This document shows positions 27,308 through 35,805 of a DNA stretch of 64,000 nucleotides, piece by piece. This DNA is from Thermococcus guaymasensis DSM 11113 (GTDB taxonomy: Archaea; Methanobacteriota_B; Thermococci; Thermococcales; Thermococcaceae), in contig NZ_CP007140.1 in the NCBI RefSeq assembly GCF_000816105.1, positions 806,001-870,000 of the forward strand, given 5' to 3'. Numbering within the stretch: the stretch's first letter is position 1; every line of letters starts with the position of its first letter. Under the pieces are notes generated by a model. That model was not told the origin of the DNA and did no database searches. It worked only from the letters and a program-made list of their open reading frames with translations. A program made the translations under genes and the position numbers.

Positions 27308-28636
27308 TCAGACCTTAATAAACTCCTCCTCTATCCAGGTCGCGACGAGCATAAACGATATTGCGAGCACTCCTATGGATATTCCCACCGGCAGAACTTG
27401 CCACCAGTTGAACCGGTAAGCGTAGAGGGACCCCATAATCACCGTCTGGGACATTAGACTGCCCCAGTTGAAGCCTGGGGTTATAGAGAAGAACCCTAGC
27501 AGGGTAAGGATGGCTAGAACCCGTGGAATTGCGAGTGAAAGCTGGTGGAGTGAATACGGTGCGAGAACCCTTGAGACGTGCCTCTTAAGTATCCACCACA
27601 TATTTCCACCGATGGCCACGGAGGACTCCACGTACCCCTTTCTGAGTTCTCCTTTGACAATGGCTCGGATGTTTCTGGAGGCCTCCCCCGAAAGCAGGAA
27701 GCCCAGAAGCACGGAGAGCCATATGGGGTCCGTCTCTATGGTTGCGTCGGGGCCAATCTGCCCAAGAGCAATGGCCATCGCTCCTGCAAACGGGAGGAGG
27801 GGGATGATAGTTATGCCCCTCGAAATGAGGTTTGCGAGACTACCGGCGATTCCAGGGATGGCTCCAATGGTTCCGAGGAGGAGGGCGAAGACTATCGTCA
27901 TAACGGCACCCATAACGGCGATCAGGATGCTTTCACGGGTGCTCCCAAGGAACCCGGCCCACACATCCCTGCCGATAGGATCAGTGCCGAGGACACCGTA
28001 GCTCCTCCCTTGGATCATTATCTTGATGGTCTCATTGGGCTCAAGAGTTACACTCTTTCTTCTTGTGGAAAATGCCTCTACGATTATTTTATACGTTCCG
28101 TGTACAAGCTCGGGGTTTTCAAGGCAGTCCTCCTTGGGCTTTGAAAAGATTATGTTTAAAACAGGTTTGAATATCAGAGTATATGCTGGGGCATTGCCAC
28201 ACCTCTTCAGCATGAGCCTCTCGTAGAAGGGATAGTTTCTAGCGAGAAACACACCCTCGTTTAGTCCATAGGGATAGCCCTTGAAAATGACTATGCTGTC
28301 GTTTAGGGGAGTTACAACGGTTACCTTCAGCTGTTTTTTGACGTCTGAAAAGAGAATAATGTCAGCGGGGACCTCGCTGTACTTAAAATTATACTCAAAG
28401 ATAAACCTGCCGTCAGCATAAGTTCCTTCGAGCCACTCCGTAGGGGGGAGGTTTTTCAGAGTGCCGTAAAATGTAGGCACGGCGTTGGAGGGGTTGTGTT
28501 GCCAGTACGTCTTGTTGTTCCAGTTTTGAATATGCTCGGTATCTGCAAGATACGGCCCAAAGACTGCCAGGAGGAGGTAGAAAGAAATTATCGCAATGGC
28601 CACTGCAACTCTTTTAGGGACCTTACGCTTCTTCAT
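27308..28636 (-). CDS. Peptide-type ABC transporter permease (DppC-like)
   Basis: 442 residues. One N-terminal membrane helix (about 12-30) is followed by an extracytoplasmic insert of roughly 170 residues, then GTDPIGRDVWAGFLGSTRES, the signature entry to the DppC permease core, and about five more helices. The ATP-binding-protein contact loop lies near GYVESSVAIGGN. The GTG/ATG further upstream is rejected in favour of ATG 28636, which follows GGGAGG. It overlaps the partner permease by 14 bases. No solute-binding protein or ATPase gene is adjacent. Confidence 0.8.
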   Translation of the reverse strand: MKKRKVPKRVAVAIAIISFYLLLAVFGPYLADTEHIQNWNNKTYWQHNPSNAVPTFYGTLKNLPPTEWLEGTYADGRFIFEYNFKYSEVPADIILFSDVKKQLKVTVVTPLNDSIVIFKGYPYGLNEGVFLARNYPFYERLMLKRCGNAPAYTLIFKPVLNIIFSKPKEDCLENPELVHGTYKIIVEAFSTRRKSVTLEPNETIKIMIQGRSYGVLGTDPIGRDVWAGFLGSTRESILIAVMGAVMTIVFALLLGTIGAIPGIAGSLANLISRGITIIPLLPFAGAMAIALGQIGPDATIETDPIWLSVLLGFLLSGEASRNIRAIVKGELRKGYVESSVAIGGNMWWILKRHVSRVLAPYSLHQLSLAIPRVLAILTLLGFFSITPGFNWGSLMSQTVIMGSLYAYRFNWWQVLPVGISIGVLAISFMLVATWIEEEFIKV

Positions 28637-29657
28637 GAACCTCCCTCCTCGGGTCAAGGCGGAGATAAAGGGCCTCCATTACAGTGGAATTTATGAAGTA
28701 GAGGATCGTCATGACTAGGGCAACGAAGAAGATGCCCTCCCCAAAGAAATAAAATTGCTGCGTCCATGTTCCCTCCGCTGTCCGTACAAAGTACTTGCCC
28801 ACGGATCTGCTCAGGACGTACCCTATCCCTGGGACATCAAAGAGCTTCTCGATGGCCATCTCGTTTATCATAAGGTTGAGGAAGTTGTAGCTGGTAAAAG
28901 TTAAGAACGCGGGGAAGACCGTTCTAAGGAGCTTCCTGCGGATCTTTCTGTCGGGAAGACCTTTGAGTACATCCACCAGAAAATACCCTTCGTGAGCCTC
29001 CTGTTTTACGAGGTTCCTGACGTTGAAAGCATATATTGTGATGTTTGCAAAGGTCAGGGCCAGTACTGGGATTAACAGGCCTACGAGGTGATCAACGAGC
29101 CCTACCGAACCGTGTGCCTCCGCTTTCTGAATGTGATTGATGTAACTAATCGTGCCTATGTCAAACCGCCACCACAGAATCCACAGAAACATGAGGCCCC
29201 AGAACCATCCTGGAAATCCTGAAAAGACGGGGGCAAGCAGGAGGAGAATCCTGTCAGGGATTCCACCCTTGTGCCCGGCTTTTAGCCCCCAGTAAAGGCC
29301 TAGGGGGAAGATGATAGCCATGCTGAGGAGTAAAATTGAGATAGTTATTGCAATGCACTTTTCGGGGGTTATTTTTAACCACTCAATGAATATCTCTCGT
29401 GGGGGAGGATAATAGTACTGGTATGTTGTACCATTGTACTCAATTTCAACAATCGTTCCGTTTTTGTCCTTATCAAAAAGCCCTACTGAAAACTCTACGT
29501 AGTGTTTTACCCCTTTAATCATATCTGTTATGCTCTTCTCCTGTGTATAGCCCCCGCGCGCACTTAGGACTTTATCATCCGCGAGCTGGATAGCAATGCC
29601 CGTGACCAAAAGTACAACAACAAGTAGTGCAATGTTTTGGGCTACCTTACCTAGCAA
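28623..29657 (-). CDS. Peptide-type ABC transporter permease (DppB-like)
   Basis: 344 residues with an N-terminal helix, an extracytoplasmic segment of about 75 residues (30-105) and the DppB permease core with five further helices. The coupling region is KGLPDRKIRRKLLRTVFPAF, and VPGIGYVLSRSVG is typical of the family. First gene of a two-gene operon. A TATA-like AATTTAAAAAT lies on the minus strand near 29693-29703. The usual partners DppA, DppD and DppF are not in the neighbourhood. Confidence 0.8.
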   Translation of the reverse strand: MLGKVAQNIALLVVVLLVTGIAIQLADDKVLSARGGYTQEKSITDMIKGVKHYVEFSVGLFDKDKNGTIVEIEYNGTTYQYYYPPPREIFIEWLKITPEKCIAITISILLLSMAIIFPLGLYWGLKAGHKGGIPDRILLLLAPVFSGFPGWFWGLMFLWILWWRFDIGTISYINHIQKAEAHGSVGLVDHLVGLLIPVLALTFANITIYAFNVRNLVKQEAHEGYFLVDVLKGLPDRKIRRKLLRTVFPAFLTFTSYNFLNLMINEMAIEKLFDVPGIGYVLSRSVGKYFVRTAEGTWTQQFYFFGEGIFFVALVMTILYFINSTVMEALYLRLDPRREVHEEA

Positions 29658-29784
29658 GTTAACCCCTTATTTGAATGAGCATGAATTATTTTTAAATTTT
29701 TGTGTAAATGACCTTGCAGTTAGGTTTTTTGATAGAATTGTGGAATTGAATAAAGGCGAAAAACATTGACAGATAACTTTTCTA

Positions 29785-30696
29785 TTAAAACCCCTCTCTG
29801 CTCCTCTTGACAAGCGGGACGACGTCCCTCGCAACGCGCCTCGCGCCGAAGAGGGTCAGCGGGTCCATTGTGCGGTATATAGCTAACTGGCAGCCGCTTA
29901 TGCGGACGTCGATGTACTTCTTCGCTTCCATCGCCGTCTTGAGGAGCTCCCTAACGCTCTCGGCCCTCTCGAAGTCGAGGCCAGCTTTCTTCAATCGCTC
30001 TACGTTTAGCTCGTGAATCGTCAGGGGCTGGAGCATCATCTCGTCTACCCCGAGGGAAGATGCAAGCTCGGCTATTTTAGGTATGTCCTCGTCGTTTATC
30101 CCGGGCATGAAGATCGTCCTGACGACCGAGCGGATGCTTTTATCGGCGCCGACTATTCTGAGCGCGTTTACCACGGCGTCAAAGGTGTCGGCGTTGGTTA
30201 TCTTCATGTGTTTTTCACGAGTCGCCGCATCGAGGCTTATCATCACGAGGTCGAAGTCGAGCTTCTCCCACAGCTCCTCGGTGAGGAGCGAGCCGTTAGT
30301 CTGGAGGTCGAGCCTCGCGTTCGGAAAGCGCTCGCGGAGCATTCTGTTTACCTTGACTATCCTCTTGCTCAGCAGGGGCTCTCCGTACTGCGAAACGGTG
30401 ATTGCCTTTGGGTTCTCCCAGCCGTAGTAGCCGGGTTTCGGGACCTTTCCGAGCTTCACCGCGACGTTGGAGTAGCAGAATATGCAGTCGTGGTTGCACG
30501 CGGGGGTTAGCTCGTAGCTCGGGTGGTGGACCGGATTCGGGTTGCTCAAATCGAGGCCCTGACAGCCGATGCAGTGGGTTGGAACTTTCAGATCCATGAC
30601 AAACTTCTTGAGGAGCCTCGCCTCCTTGTTCTCCAGAATCTGGGGCTCCACTCCCATGCTTCTTGCGAACTCCTCCCAGCTCATCTTTATGCCCAT
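29785..30696 (-). CDS. Radical SAM protein of unknown function
   Basis: 303 residues. The N-terminal part has two extra cysteines (HCIGCQG), followed by the radical SAM cluster motif CNHDCIFC, then SQYGEPLLS, LDLQTNGSLL and VMISLDAAT, which outline the partial TIM barrel. The C-terminus has a lone Cys in ISGCQLAIYR. GGTGGTGAC precedes the ATG. It is similar in style to activating or peptide-modifying enzymes, but I see no partner gene to suggest a substrate. Confidence 0.82.
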   Translation of the reverse strand: MGIKMSWEEFARSMGVEPQILENKEARLLKKFVMDLKVPTHCIGCQGLDLSNPNPVHHPSYELTPACNHDCIFCYSNVAVKLGKVPKPGYYGWENPKAITVSQYGEPLLSKRIVKVNRMLRERFPNARLDLQTNGSLLTEELWEKLDFDLVMISLDAATREKHMKITNADTFDAVVNALRIVGADKSIRSVVRTIFMPGINDEDIPKIAELASSLGVDEMMLQPLTIHELNVERLKKAGLDFERAESVRELLKTAMEAKKYIDVRISGCQLAIYRTMDPLTLFGARRVARDVVPLVKRSREGF

Positions 30697-30837
30697 GTCA
30701 CCACCTACACCCGAATCGAAAAAGCTCTTTAAAAGGTTGGCTGGACTGATATGGGAAGTGGTGCGTTTTGGGTCATTCTAAGGAGTTTAAGAAAAAGTTA
30801 AAACCAAATGGAACCAGAAGTTATAATGGGTGTTGAG

Positions 30838-31059
30838 ATGAGCAAAATCATAACGCTTTCTGTTCCCGACTGGGTTGATGAGAAGAGGTTCAAAGAGGCC
30901 TTTATAAGAGCACTACTGGAGAGTACTCCTGAGAGAATGACCGTGGAGGAGCTTAGAAGGTTACTCGGGATTAAGGAGACTGAAGACAAGATCGAAGTTC
31001 CCGAAGAGGTCAAGAACGTGAGGAAAAAGGACATGGAGCGGATTAAATGGTTGTCATAG
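30838..31059 (+). CDS. VapB-type antitoxin
   Basis: 73 residues starting MSKIITLSVPDWVDEKRFKE: a beta strand then helices, followed by a charged tail (PEEVKNVRKKDMERIKWLS). The start follows GGGTGTTGAG. It overlaps by 13 bases the start of a PIN-domain toxin gene, the normal VapBC arrangement. The toxin is frameshifted, so this antitoxin may be a relic. Confidence 0.7.
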   Translation: MSKIITLSVPDWVDEKRFKEAFIRALLESTPERMTVEELRRLLGIKETEDKIEVPEEVKNVRKKDMERIKWLS

Positions 31060-31377
31060 ACACAAACGTTGCCATAGAACGTATTAGGAAGGGAGAGGAA
31101 ATAGATGAGAGCATAACTGGAGTTACCTTTGTGGAGTTTCCAAGGATTGTGAGATATTCGCGTTTCAAAGGAGACGTTCTTTTTCCAAATCTCGATGATT
31201 ACATTCTTGCCCATGAGCTCCAGGAAAAACTTCTCAAGAGAGGCAGGAGAGAGGCTTTGCAGATTTACTTATAGCGTCGATATGTATCAACAGGGCGAAG
31301 AGCTGATAACTTACGATTCAGACGTTGAAGAGATAGCCAGAGTCTCTTCTCTGAAACTGATTCTTCTCAAACGTTAA
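31047..31377 (+). pseudogene. VapC PIN-domain toxin, broken by two frameshifts
   Basis: A PIN ribonuclease can be read only across three frames. From 31047 the first frame gives MVVIDTNVAIERI and FVEFPRIVRYS, carrying the first acidic residues. From about 31253 the next frame gives GFADLLIASICINRA. From about 31297 the third gives EELITYDSDVEEIARVSSL, ending at 31377. Joined, these make a normal VapC of about 108 residues with the acidic D, E, D, D positions present. Each change corresponds to one missing base, near 31245-31253 and 31296. Inactivation or sequencing error are both possible; the antitoxin upstream is intact. Confidence 0.75.
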
Positions 31378-31407
31378 GCCTTTAAACTTTTTCCAGAACT
31401 CAGAACC

Positions 31408-32016
31408 ATGTTCCTCTACACGAAAAACTTCGACGAGCAGAAGGCGAAGGCGATGGAAGGCCTCAGGCAGGCCTTGGAAGAGGGGAAGGTTGATGAGGAC
31501 ATAATAACCCTGCTCGAGAAAATCAACGCGCTCGAAAACTACTTCACAACCTCCTCCTGCTCGGGCAGGATTTCGGTCATGGAGATGCCCCACTTCGGCG
31601 ACAAGGTTAATTCCGTCTGGCTCGGCAAGTGGCACAGGGAAGTTACCGTCGAGGAGGTTCTTGAGGCCATCGGAAGGCACGAGAAGGGTCAGCTCTGGTT
31701 CCTCGTGAGGAGCCCTATTCTTCACGTCGGGGCGAGAACGCTCGATGATGCCGTTAAACTGCTGAACCTCGCCATCGGGCTGGGCTTCAAGTACAGCAAC
31801 ATCAAGAGCGTGAGCCATAAGAAGCTCCTCGTCGAGATTCGCTCCACCGAGAGGATGGACGTCCCGCTCGGCGCGGACGGAAGGTTATGGGTGAGCGAGG
31901 ACTACATCGAGAGAATCGTGGGCATAGCGAACGACCAGCTGAGACGCTTCAAGGGAAAGCTGAAGAGGCTGGAGGAAGAGGCTGAGAAGATAGAAAACAC
32001 CCACCAGCTCCTTTAA
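31408..32016 (+). CDS. taw3: tRNA wybutosine-synthesising protein 3 (Taw3)
   Basis: N-methyltransferase of the wyosine pathway that modifies the hypermodified G37 of tRNA(Phe). 202 residues with the family motifs SSCSGRISV (about 49-57), LWFLVRSPILHVGARTLDDA and FKYSNIKSV, and a basic coiled tail. No ribosome-binding site is obvious and a TATA-like CTTTAAAC lies only about 30 bases upstream, which suggests a leaderless mRNA. It ends convergently with the DUF1464 gene, overlapping by four bases. Confidence 0.9.
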   Translation: MFLYTKNFDEQKAKAMEGLRQALEEGKVDEDIITLLEKINALENYFTTSSCSGRISVMEMPHFGDKVNSVWLGKWHREVTVEEVLEAIGRHEKGQLWFLVRSPILHVGARTLDDAVKLLNLAIGLGFKYSNIKSVSHKKLLVEIRSTERMDVPLGADGRLWVSEDYIERIVGIANDQLRRFKGKLKRLEEEAEKIENTHQLL

Positions 32017-33080
32017 ACATCAATCGGGAGCTTTACGTACTCGAGGATGCTTCCGCGGCTCTTCTTTATCTCCACGTGCTCCACGAGTTCCTTAAACTGC
32101 CCTCCAGCGAGGCCGTCGCCGATTATGGCACTCCCCTGGGCGGCCTCTTTAGCCTTGCCCTCAAGACCCCTCAGTCTGACGACGGGAAGGTCAAAGAGCT
32201 CCTCGAAGGTATCCTTCACGTCCTTCCTCAGCTCGTCCATGCGCATCAGCCGGCCGGAGAGGATTATCTCCTGGGCATTTCCAACGACGGCAAGTTCCCC
32301 CGCCACAGCCTTAATGAAGCCGTCCTTCATGGCCTCCCAGGCCCTTGAGAAGGGCTCCTCGTCGAGGCGCTTTGTAAACTCTTCGGGCGGTAGTATCTCG
32401 TTGGCCGCTATTACAGTTGCTCCACCCCAGAAGAGGTGCTGCTTCTTTATCCTTCCCATAAGGTATGCCACCTCGCTGTCAAGGGCACCGCTGTTTACAT
32501 AAGCAGGGCCCGGGAATATAGTCCCGCCGATGCCATCAACGATTTTTCCTCCCTTCACAGCTCCCGCATAGTTGTAGCCGAAGCCCACCTCCAGAAGGAC
32601 GAAGGAGACATCGCCGTAATCAATCCCGAGCCTCTTCGCTTGGTCGTAGATGCCGAGCACGGTTATCGCCATTTTATCGGCCGTTCCCATGTCCACCTTA
32701 TTGTATTTCCTCCACTCCGGAACCGTTGGAAGGTGAATAACGCCCGGAATGAACCAGACGTTCATGCCCTTCTGTGCCATCTGGTCGACCATTTCCTGCA
32801 ATCCAAGGAGAACGGGGATCTCCTTCATTTCCTCCTCTCTCACGAGTGTCATCTCGAAGCGGTCTCTGTCCGTAAGCTGGCTTATATGCTTCAGTGGGAC
32901 TCCATAGCCGGAGGGCCCGATTATGACCTCGGCGTTGAAGTCCTCTATGGCCTCAACTATTTTCCCCGGGTCTTCGGCAACGACCTCGCTCGGAAACGTT
33001 AAATCGAGCTTTATCTTTCCGTCCTCAAGGCCTATAACATCGAAGCTCTTGGTTCCAGGGTCAACCCCAACAGCCCTCAC
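32013..33080 (-). CDS. DUF1464 family protein (ASKHA-fold, kinase-like)
   Basis: 355 residues with the actin-like ATPase pattern: phosphate-1-like VGVDPGTKSFDV at the N-terminus, LLEVGFGYNYAGAV as a second phosphate motif, and EIILSGRLMRM near the adenosine site. DUF1464 proteins have been suggested to be butyrate-kinase-like, without firm proof. The start is GTG 33080 with GGAGGG upstream. That GGAGG lies in one arm of a perfect 10-bp inverted repeat. It lies downstream of the thermosome gene and seems to have its own TATA (33129-33137). Confidence 0.8.
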   Translation of the reverse strand: MRAVGVDPGTKSFDVIGLEDGKIKLDLTFPSEVVAEDPGKIVEAIEDFNAEVIIGPSGYGVPLKHISQLTDRDRFEMTLVREEEMKEIPVLLGLQEMVDQMAQKGMNVWFIPGVIHLPTVPEWRKYNKVDMGTADKMAITVLGIYDQAKRLGIDYGDVSFVLLEVGFGYNYAGAVKGGKIVDGIGGTIFPGPAYVNSGALDSEVAYLMGRIKKQHLFWGGATVIAANEILPPEEFTKRLDEEPFSRAWEAMKDGFIKAVAGELAVVGNAQEIILSGRLMRMDELRKDVKDTFEELFDLPVVRLRGLEGKAKEAAQGSAIIGDGLAGGQFKELVEHVEIKKSRGSILEYVKLPIDV

Positions 33081-33087
33081 GAGAAAC

Positions 33088-33125
33088 CCTCCACTCCAGA
33101 TTTTGTCCTCATTCAGGAGTGGAGG
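33088..33125 (-). promoter_or_regulatory. Ten-bp inverted repeat ahead of the DUF1464 gene
   Basis: CCTCCACTCC (33088-33097) and GGAGTGGAGG (33116-33125) are perfect inverted copies with an 18-base loop. In the transcript the arm nearest the start holds the GGAGG ribosome-binding site. If transcription starts about 25 bases from the TATA at 33129-33137, only part of the repeat would be transcribed, so it could instead be a DNA operator at the start site. Confidence 0.6.
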
Positions 33126-33225
33126 ACACGTTTAAAAAACTGCGCCAAGCCTCAAAACCCTGCACAGGTCAGACAAGAAACAAGAACAGAATTAGAAAAG
33201 TGGGAAGGGTCAAAACTCAGCGCCT

Positions 33226-34866
33226 TCAGTCGAGGTCGCTGCTAAAGTCCTCGCTTCCGCCCTTGCCGCCTTCCTTGTCCTTCTCAAGCTTGCTGGCGGC
33301 GATGACGTCGTCGATCCTGAGGATCATTATGGCAGCCTCGCTAGCGCTCTTGATGGCCTGCTTGGTTACTCTGACCGGCGCAATGACGCCGCGCTCCATC
33401 ATGTCGGCCGGCTCGCCCTCGAAGACGTCGATACCGATGGTCGGTCCCTTCTCCTTGTGGGCGGCGATGACCTTCACGAGTGTCTCGATCGGGTCAAGAC
33501 CGGCGTTCTCGGCGAGAGTCCTCGGGATGACCTTGAGGGCCTCCGCGAAGTTCTCGATGGCGAGCTGCTCCTTGCCGCCGACCTCCTTGGCGTACTCGTC
33601 GAGCTTGATGGCGAGCTCAATCTCCGGAGCACCCCCGGCGGCGACGATCTTGCCGTCCTCGACGATGTCCTTGACGACCTTGACGGCGTCCTCAAGGGCC
33701 CTCTCGACCTCGTCGACCACGTGCTCGGTACCGCCCCTGATGAGTATGGTCACAGCCTTCGGGTTCTTGCAACCCTCAACGAAGATCATGTTCTCGCCGG
33801 CGACCTTCCTCTGCTCGACGAGCTCGGCCTCACCGAGGTCCTCGGCAGTTAGGTCGCGGACGTTGGTGACGATCTTGGCGCCGGTGGCTTTGGCGAGCTT
33901 CTCCATGTCGCTCTTCTTGACGCGCCTCACGGCCATTATGCCGTACTTGGCCAGATAGTGCTGGGCAAGGTCGTCAATACCCTTCTGGACGAAGACGACG
34001 TTCGCTCCAACCTCCTTGATCTTGTCGACCATCTCCCTGAGCATCTTCTCCTCCTGCTCAAGGAAGGCCTGGAGCTGCTCCGGGCTGGTGATCCTTATCT
34101 CGGCGTCGGTCTCGGTCTCCTTGACCTCAAGGGCCTCGTTTATGAGGGCGATCTTGGCGTTCTCGACCCTCTTTGGCATTCCCGGGTGGACAACTTCCTT
34201 GTCGATGACGACGCCCCTGATGAGCTTGGTGTCCCGGACGCTGCCGCCCTCCTTCTTTTCGAACTTGATGTTGTCGAGGTCGACCTTGTAGGTGCCGTCG
34301 ACCTTCTCGGCGACCTGCCTGACGGCCTCAACGGCGATCTCGGCGAGGTACTCGCGCTCCTCCTCGGCGGCCTTACCGGTGATGGCGGTGACGGCGGCCT
34401 TCTTGAGCATCTCAACGTCATCAACGTCAACGTCCTTGGCTATCTGGTCGAGTATCTCCTGGGCCTTGTCAGCTGCAAGGGCGTAACCCTTTATGATTAT
34501 GCTCGGGTGGATGTTCTGGTCGAGGAGCTCCTCGGCCTTCCTGAGAAGCTCACCAGCGATGACGACTGCAGTAGTAGTACCATCACCAGCCTCCTTGTCC
34601 TGAGTCTTCGCAACCTCAACCATCATCTTCGCAGCCGGGTGCTGGATGTCCATCTCGTCGAGTATTGTTGCACCGTCGTTGGTTATGACGATGTCACCGA
34701 GGCTGTCGACGAGCATTTTATCCATTCCCTTCGGGCCGAGGGTGGTTCTAACGGTCTCGGCTATGATTCTCGCGGCGAGAATGTTGAGCCTCTGGGCGTC
34801 CCTACCAACGTACCTCTGGGTTCCCTCAGGCAGAATAACAACCGGCTGTCCAGCGAGCTGGGCCAT
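33226..34866 (-). CDS. cpkB: Thermosome (group II chaperonin) subunit, CpkB-like
   Basis: 546-residue subunit of the ATP-driven double-ring protein-folding chamber. Motifs: [28 protein letters not shown] (ATP-binding loop with catalytic Asp) and GGAPEIELA. The tail ends SEDFSSDLD, like the heat-inducible CpkB subunit of T. kodakarensis rather than cold-type CpkA, whose C-terminus is Gly/Met-rich. GGAGGTGA is the ribosome-binding site, six bases from ATG. The leader contains a hairpin over this site and a Phr-like half-site, and a strong TATA lies at 34954-34963. Only one chaperonin gene is in the window. Confidence 0.94.
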   Translation of the reverse strand: MAQLAGQPVVILPEGTQRYVGRDAQRLNILAARIIAETVRTTLGPKGMDKMLVDSLGDIVITNDGATILDEMDIQHPAAKMMVEVAKTQDKEAGDGTTTAVVIAGELLRKAEELLDQNIHPSIIIKGYALAADKAQEILDQIAKDVDVDDVEMLKKAAVTAITGKAAEEEREYLAEIAVEAVRQVAEKVDGTYKVDLDNIKFEKKEGGSVRDTKLIRGVVIDKEVVHPGMPKRVENAKIALINEALEVKETETDAEIRITSPEQLQAFLEQEEKMLREMVDKIKEVGANVVFVQKGIDDLAQHYLAKYGIMAVRRVKKSDMEKLAKATGAKIVTNVRDLTAEDLGEAELVEQRKVAGENMIFVEGCKNPKAVTILIRGGTEHVVDEVERALEDAVKVVKDIVEDGKIVAAGGAPEIELAIKLDEYAKEVGGKEQLAIENFAEALKVIPRTLAENAGLDPIETLVKVIAAHKEKGPTIGIDVFEGEPADMMERGVIAPVRVTKQAIKSASEAAIMILRIDDVIAASKLEKDKEGGKGGSEDFSSDLD

Positions 34867-34875
34867 CTCCCCTCA

Positions 34876-34907
34876 CCTCCGTCTATCTTTATTTTTATCG
34901 ACGGAGG
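34876..34907 (-). promoter_or_regulatory. cpkB leader hairpin covering the Shine-Dalgarno sequence
   Basis: In the mRNA, CCUCCGUC (34907-34900) can pair perfectly with GACGGAGG (34883-34876), an 8-bp stem with a 16-base A-rich loop. The downstream arm contains GGAGG of the GGAGGUGA ribosome-binding site. With the TATA at 34954-34963, both arms are expected to be in the leader. Confidence 0.65.
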
Positions 34908-34910
34908 ACT

Positions 34911-34925
34911 TTTAGTTACAATTAG
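34911..34925 (+). promoter_or_regulatory. Phr-like heat-shock regulator half-site
   Basis: TTTAGTTACAATTAG matches the left half and centre of the published Phr consensus TTTnnTnnCnnnnnG. The right half (nnAnnAAA) does not match. It lies just downstream of the expected cpkB transcription start, the usual place for Phr. Confidence 0.35.
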
Positions 34926-34953
34926 TGTTTCCGCTTTATGGTTCCTTTGGACT

Positions 34954-34963
34954 ATTTATAAAG
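34954..34963 (-). promoter_or_regulatory. TATA box of cpkB
   Basis: CTTTATAAAT on the minus strand with a purine-rich BRE-like CCGAAAA upstream. It predicts a transcription start near 34931-34934 and a leader of about 65 bases. Confidence 0.7.
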
Positions 34964-35027
34964 TTTTCGGTCAGCTTCTGGGGTAATGAGGACCTTATGA
35001 CGGCTGAGGAAGTCAGGAGAGGGTCGG

Positions 35028-35783
35028 TTAAGCCCGACCGGGAATTTTTCTGCCCGTATGTCTACTGTGGAGCTCGAAAAACTGGTTCACGTGAACCTGG
35101 ACGCCGAGCTCTTCAAGTTTTTTCCTGAGTTCCTCGACCTCCCCCTCCGGCCAGCAGTGTTCCGAGCACCACTCCTCATCCCTCGGGTTGGTCAGGGGTT
35201 TTCCAACGAGCGGGTTCAGGACGACGTAGAAGTCCGATTCAATTCTCCCCAGACCCATCTCGATGTAGGGCCACGCGTTCAAGCCCCTCGCCACAGGAAT
35301 CCTGAGCTCCAGCGGAATTCCGTAGTCGGAAACCACCTCAAGTCCCCTCAGGAAGAGCCTCCAGAGCTTTTTCGCTGGCTTCTCAGGGAGGCCGTAGAGC
35401 TCTGGCGGTGCCTTGAGGTCGGTCGCTACGTGGTCAACCAGACCCGCCTTCAGGAGCTTTTCCAGGGGCCCGACGAGAGTGAGGTTTGTGTTGAGGCTCA
35501 TGGGGATGTCAAGGAGCTTCACCTCTGCGAGGAGCGAGCTTAACTCCCTCCACTGCATCAGCGGTTCGCCACCTGTGACGTGAAAGTAATCGACGAGAAA
35601 CGCGCTCGCCTCAAGCTCGTCGAGGAGGGCTTCTCTATCGAGGGGAAAGCAGTCGAGGCCCTCAGCGATGCGCCAGTTGTGGCAGAAGGGGCACTTGAGG
35701 TTGCACCCGCAGAGCCAGAGCGTGAAGGTCACCCTGCCGTGGACGTCCACCATGCTGACGCTCTTCCACCCGCTCGTGAGCAT
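35028..35783 (-). CDS. nrdG: Anaerobic ribonucleotide reductase activating enzyme NrdG
   Basis: 251-residue radical SAM enzyme that makes the glycyl radical on NrdD. The cluster motif is CNLKCPFC (about 27-34), followed by FHVTGGEPLMQ and LNTNLTLV. GGAGGTGG precedes the ATG. It is directly downstream of nrdD (22-base gap) on the same strand. Length is larger than the roughly 155-residue bacterial NrdG, as in other archaeal forms. Confidence 0.9.
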   Translation of the reverse strand: MLTSGWKSVSMVDVHGRVTFTLWLCGCNLKCPFCHNWRIAEGLDCFPLDREALLDELEASAFLVDYFHVTGGEPLMQWRELSSLLAEVKLLDIPMSLNTNLTLVGPLEKLLKAGLVDHVATDLKAPPELYGLPEKPAKKLWRLFLRGLEVVSDYGIPLELRIPVARGLNAWPYIEMGLGRIESDFYVVLNPLVGKPLTNPRDEEWCSEHCWPEGEVEELRKKLEELGVQVHVNQFFELHSRHTGRKIPGRA

Positions 35784-35805
35784 TCAACCACCTCCAGAAA
35801 AGAAA

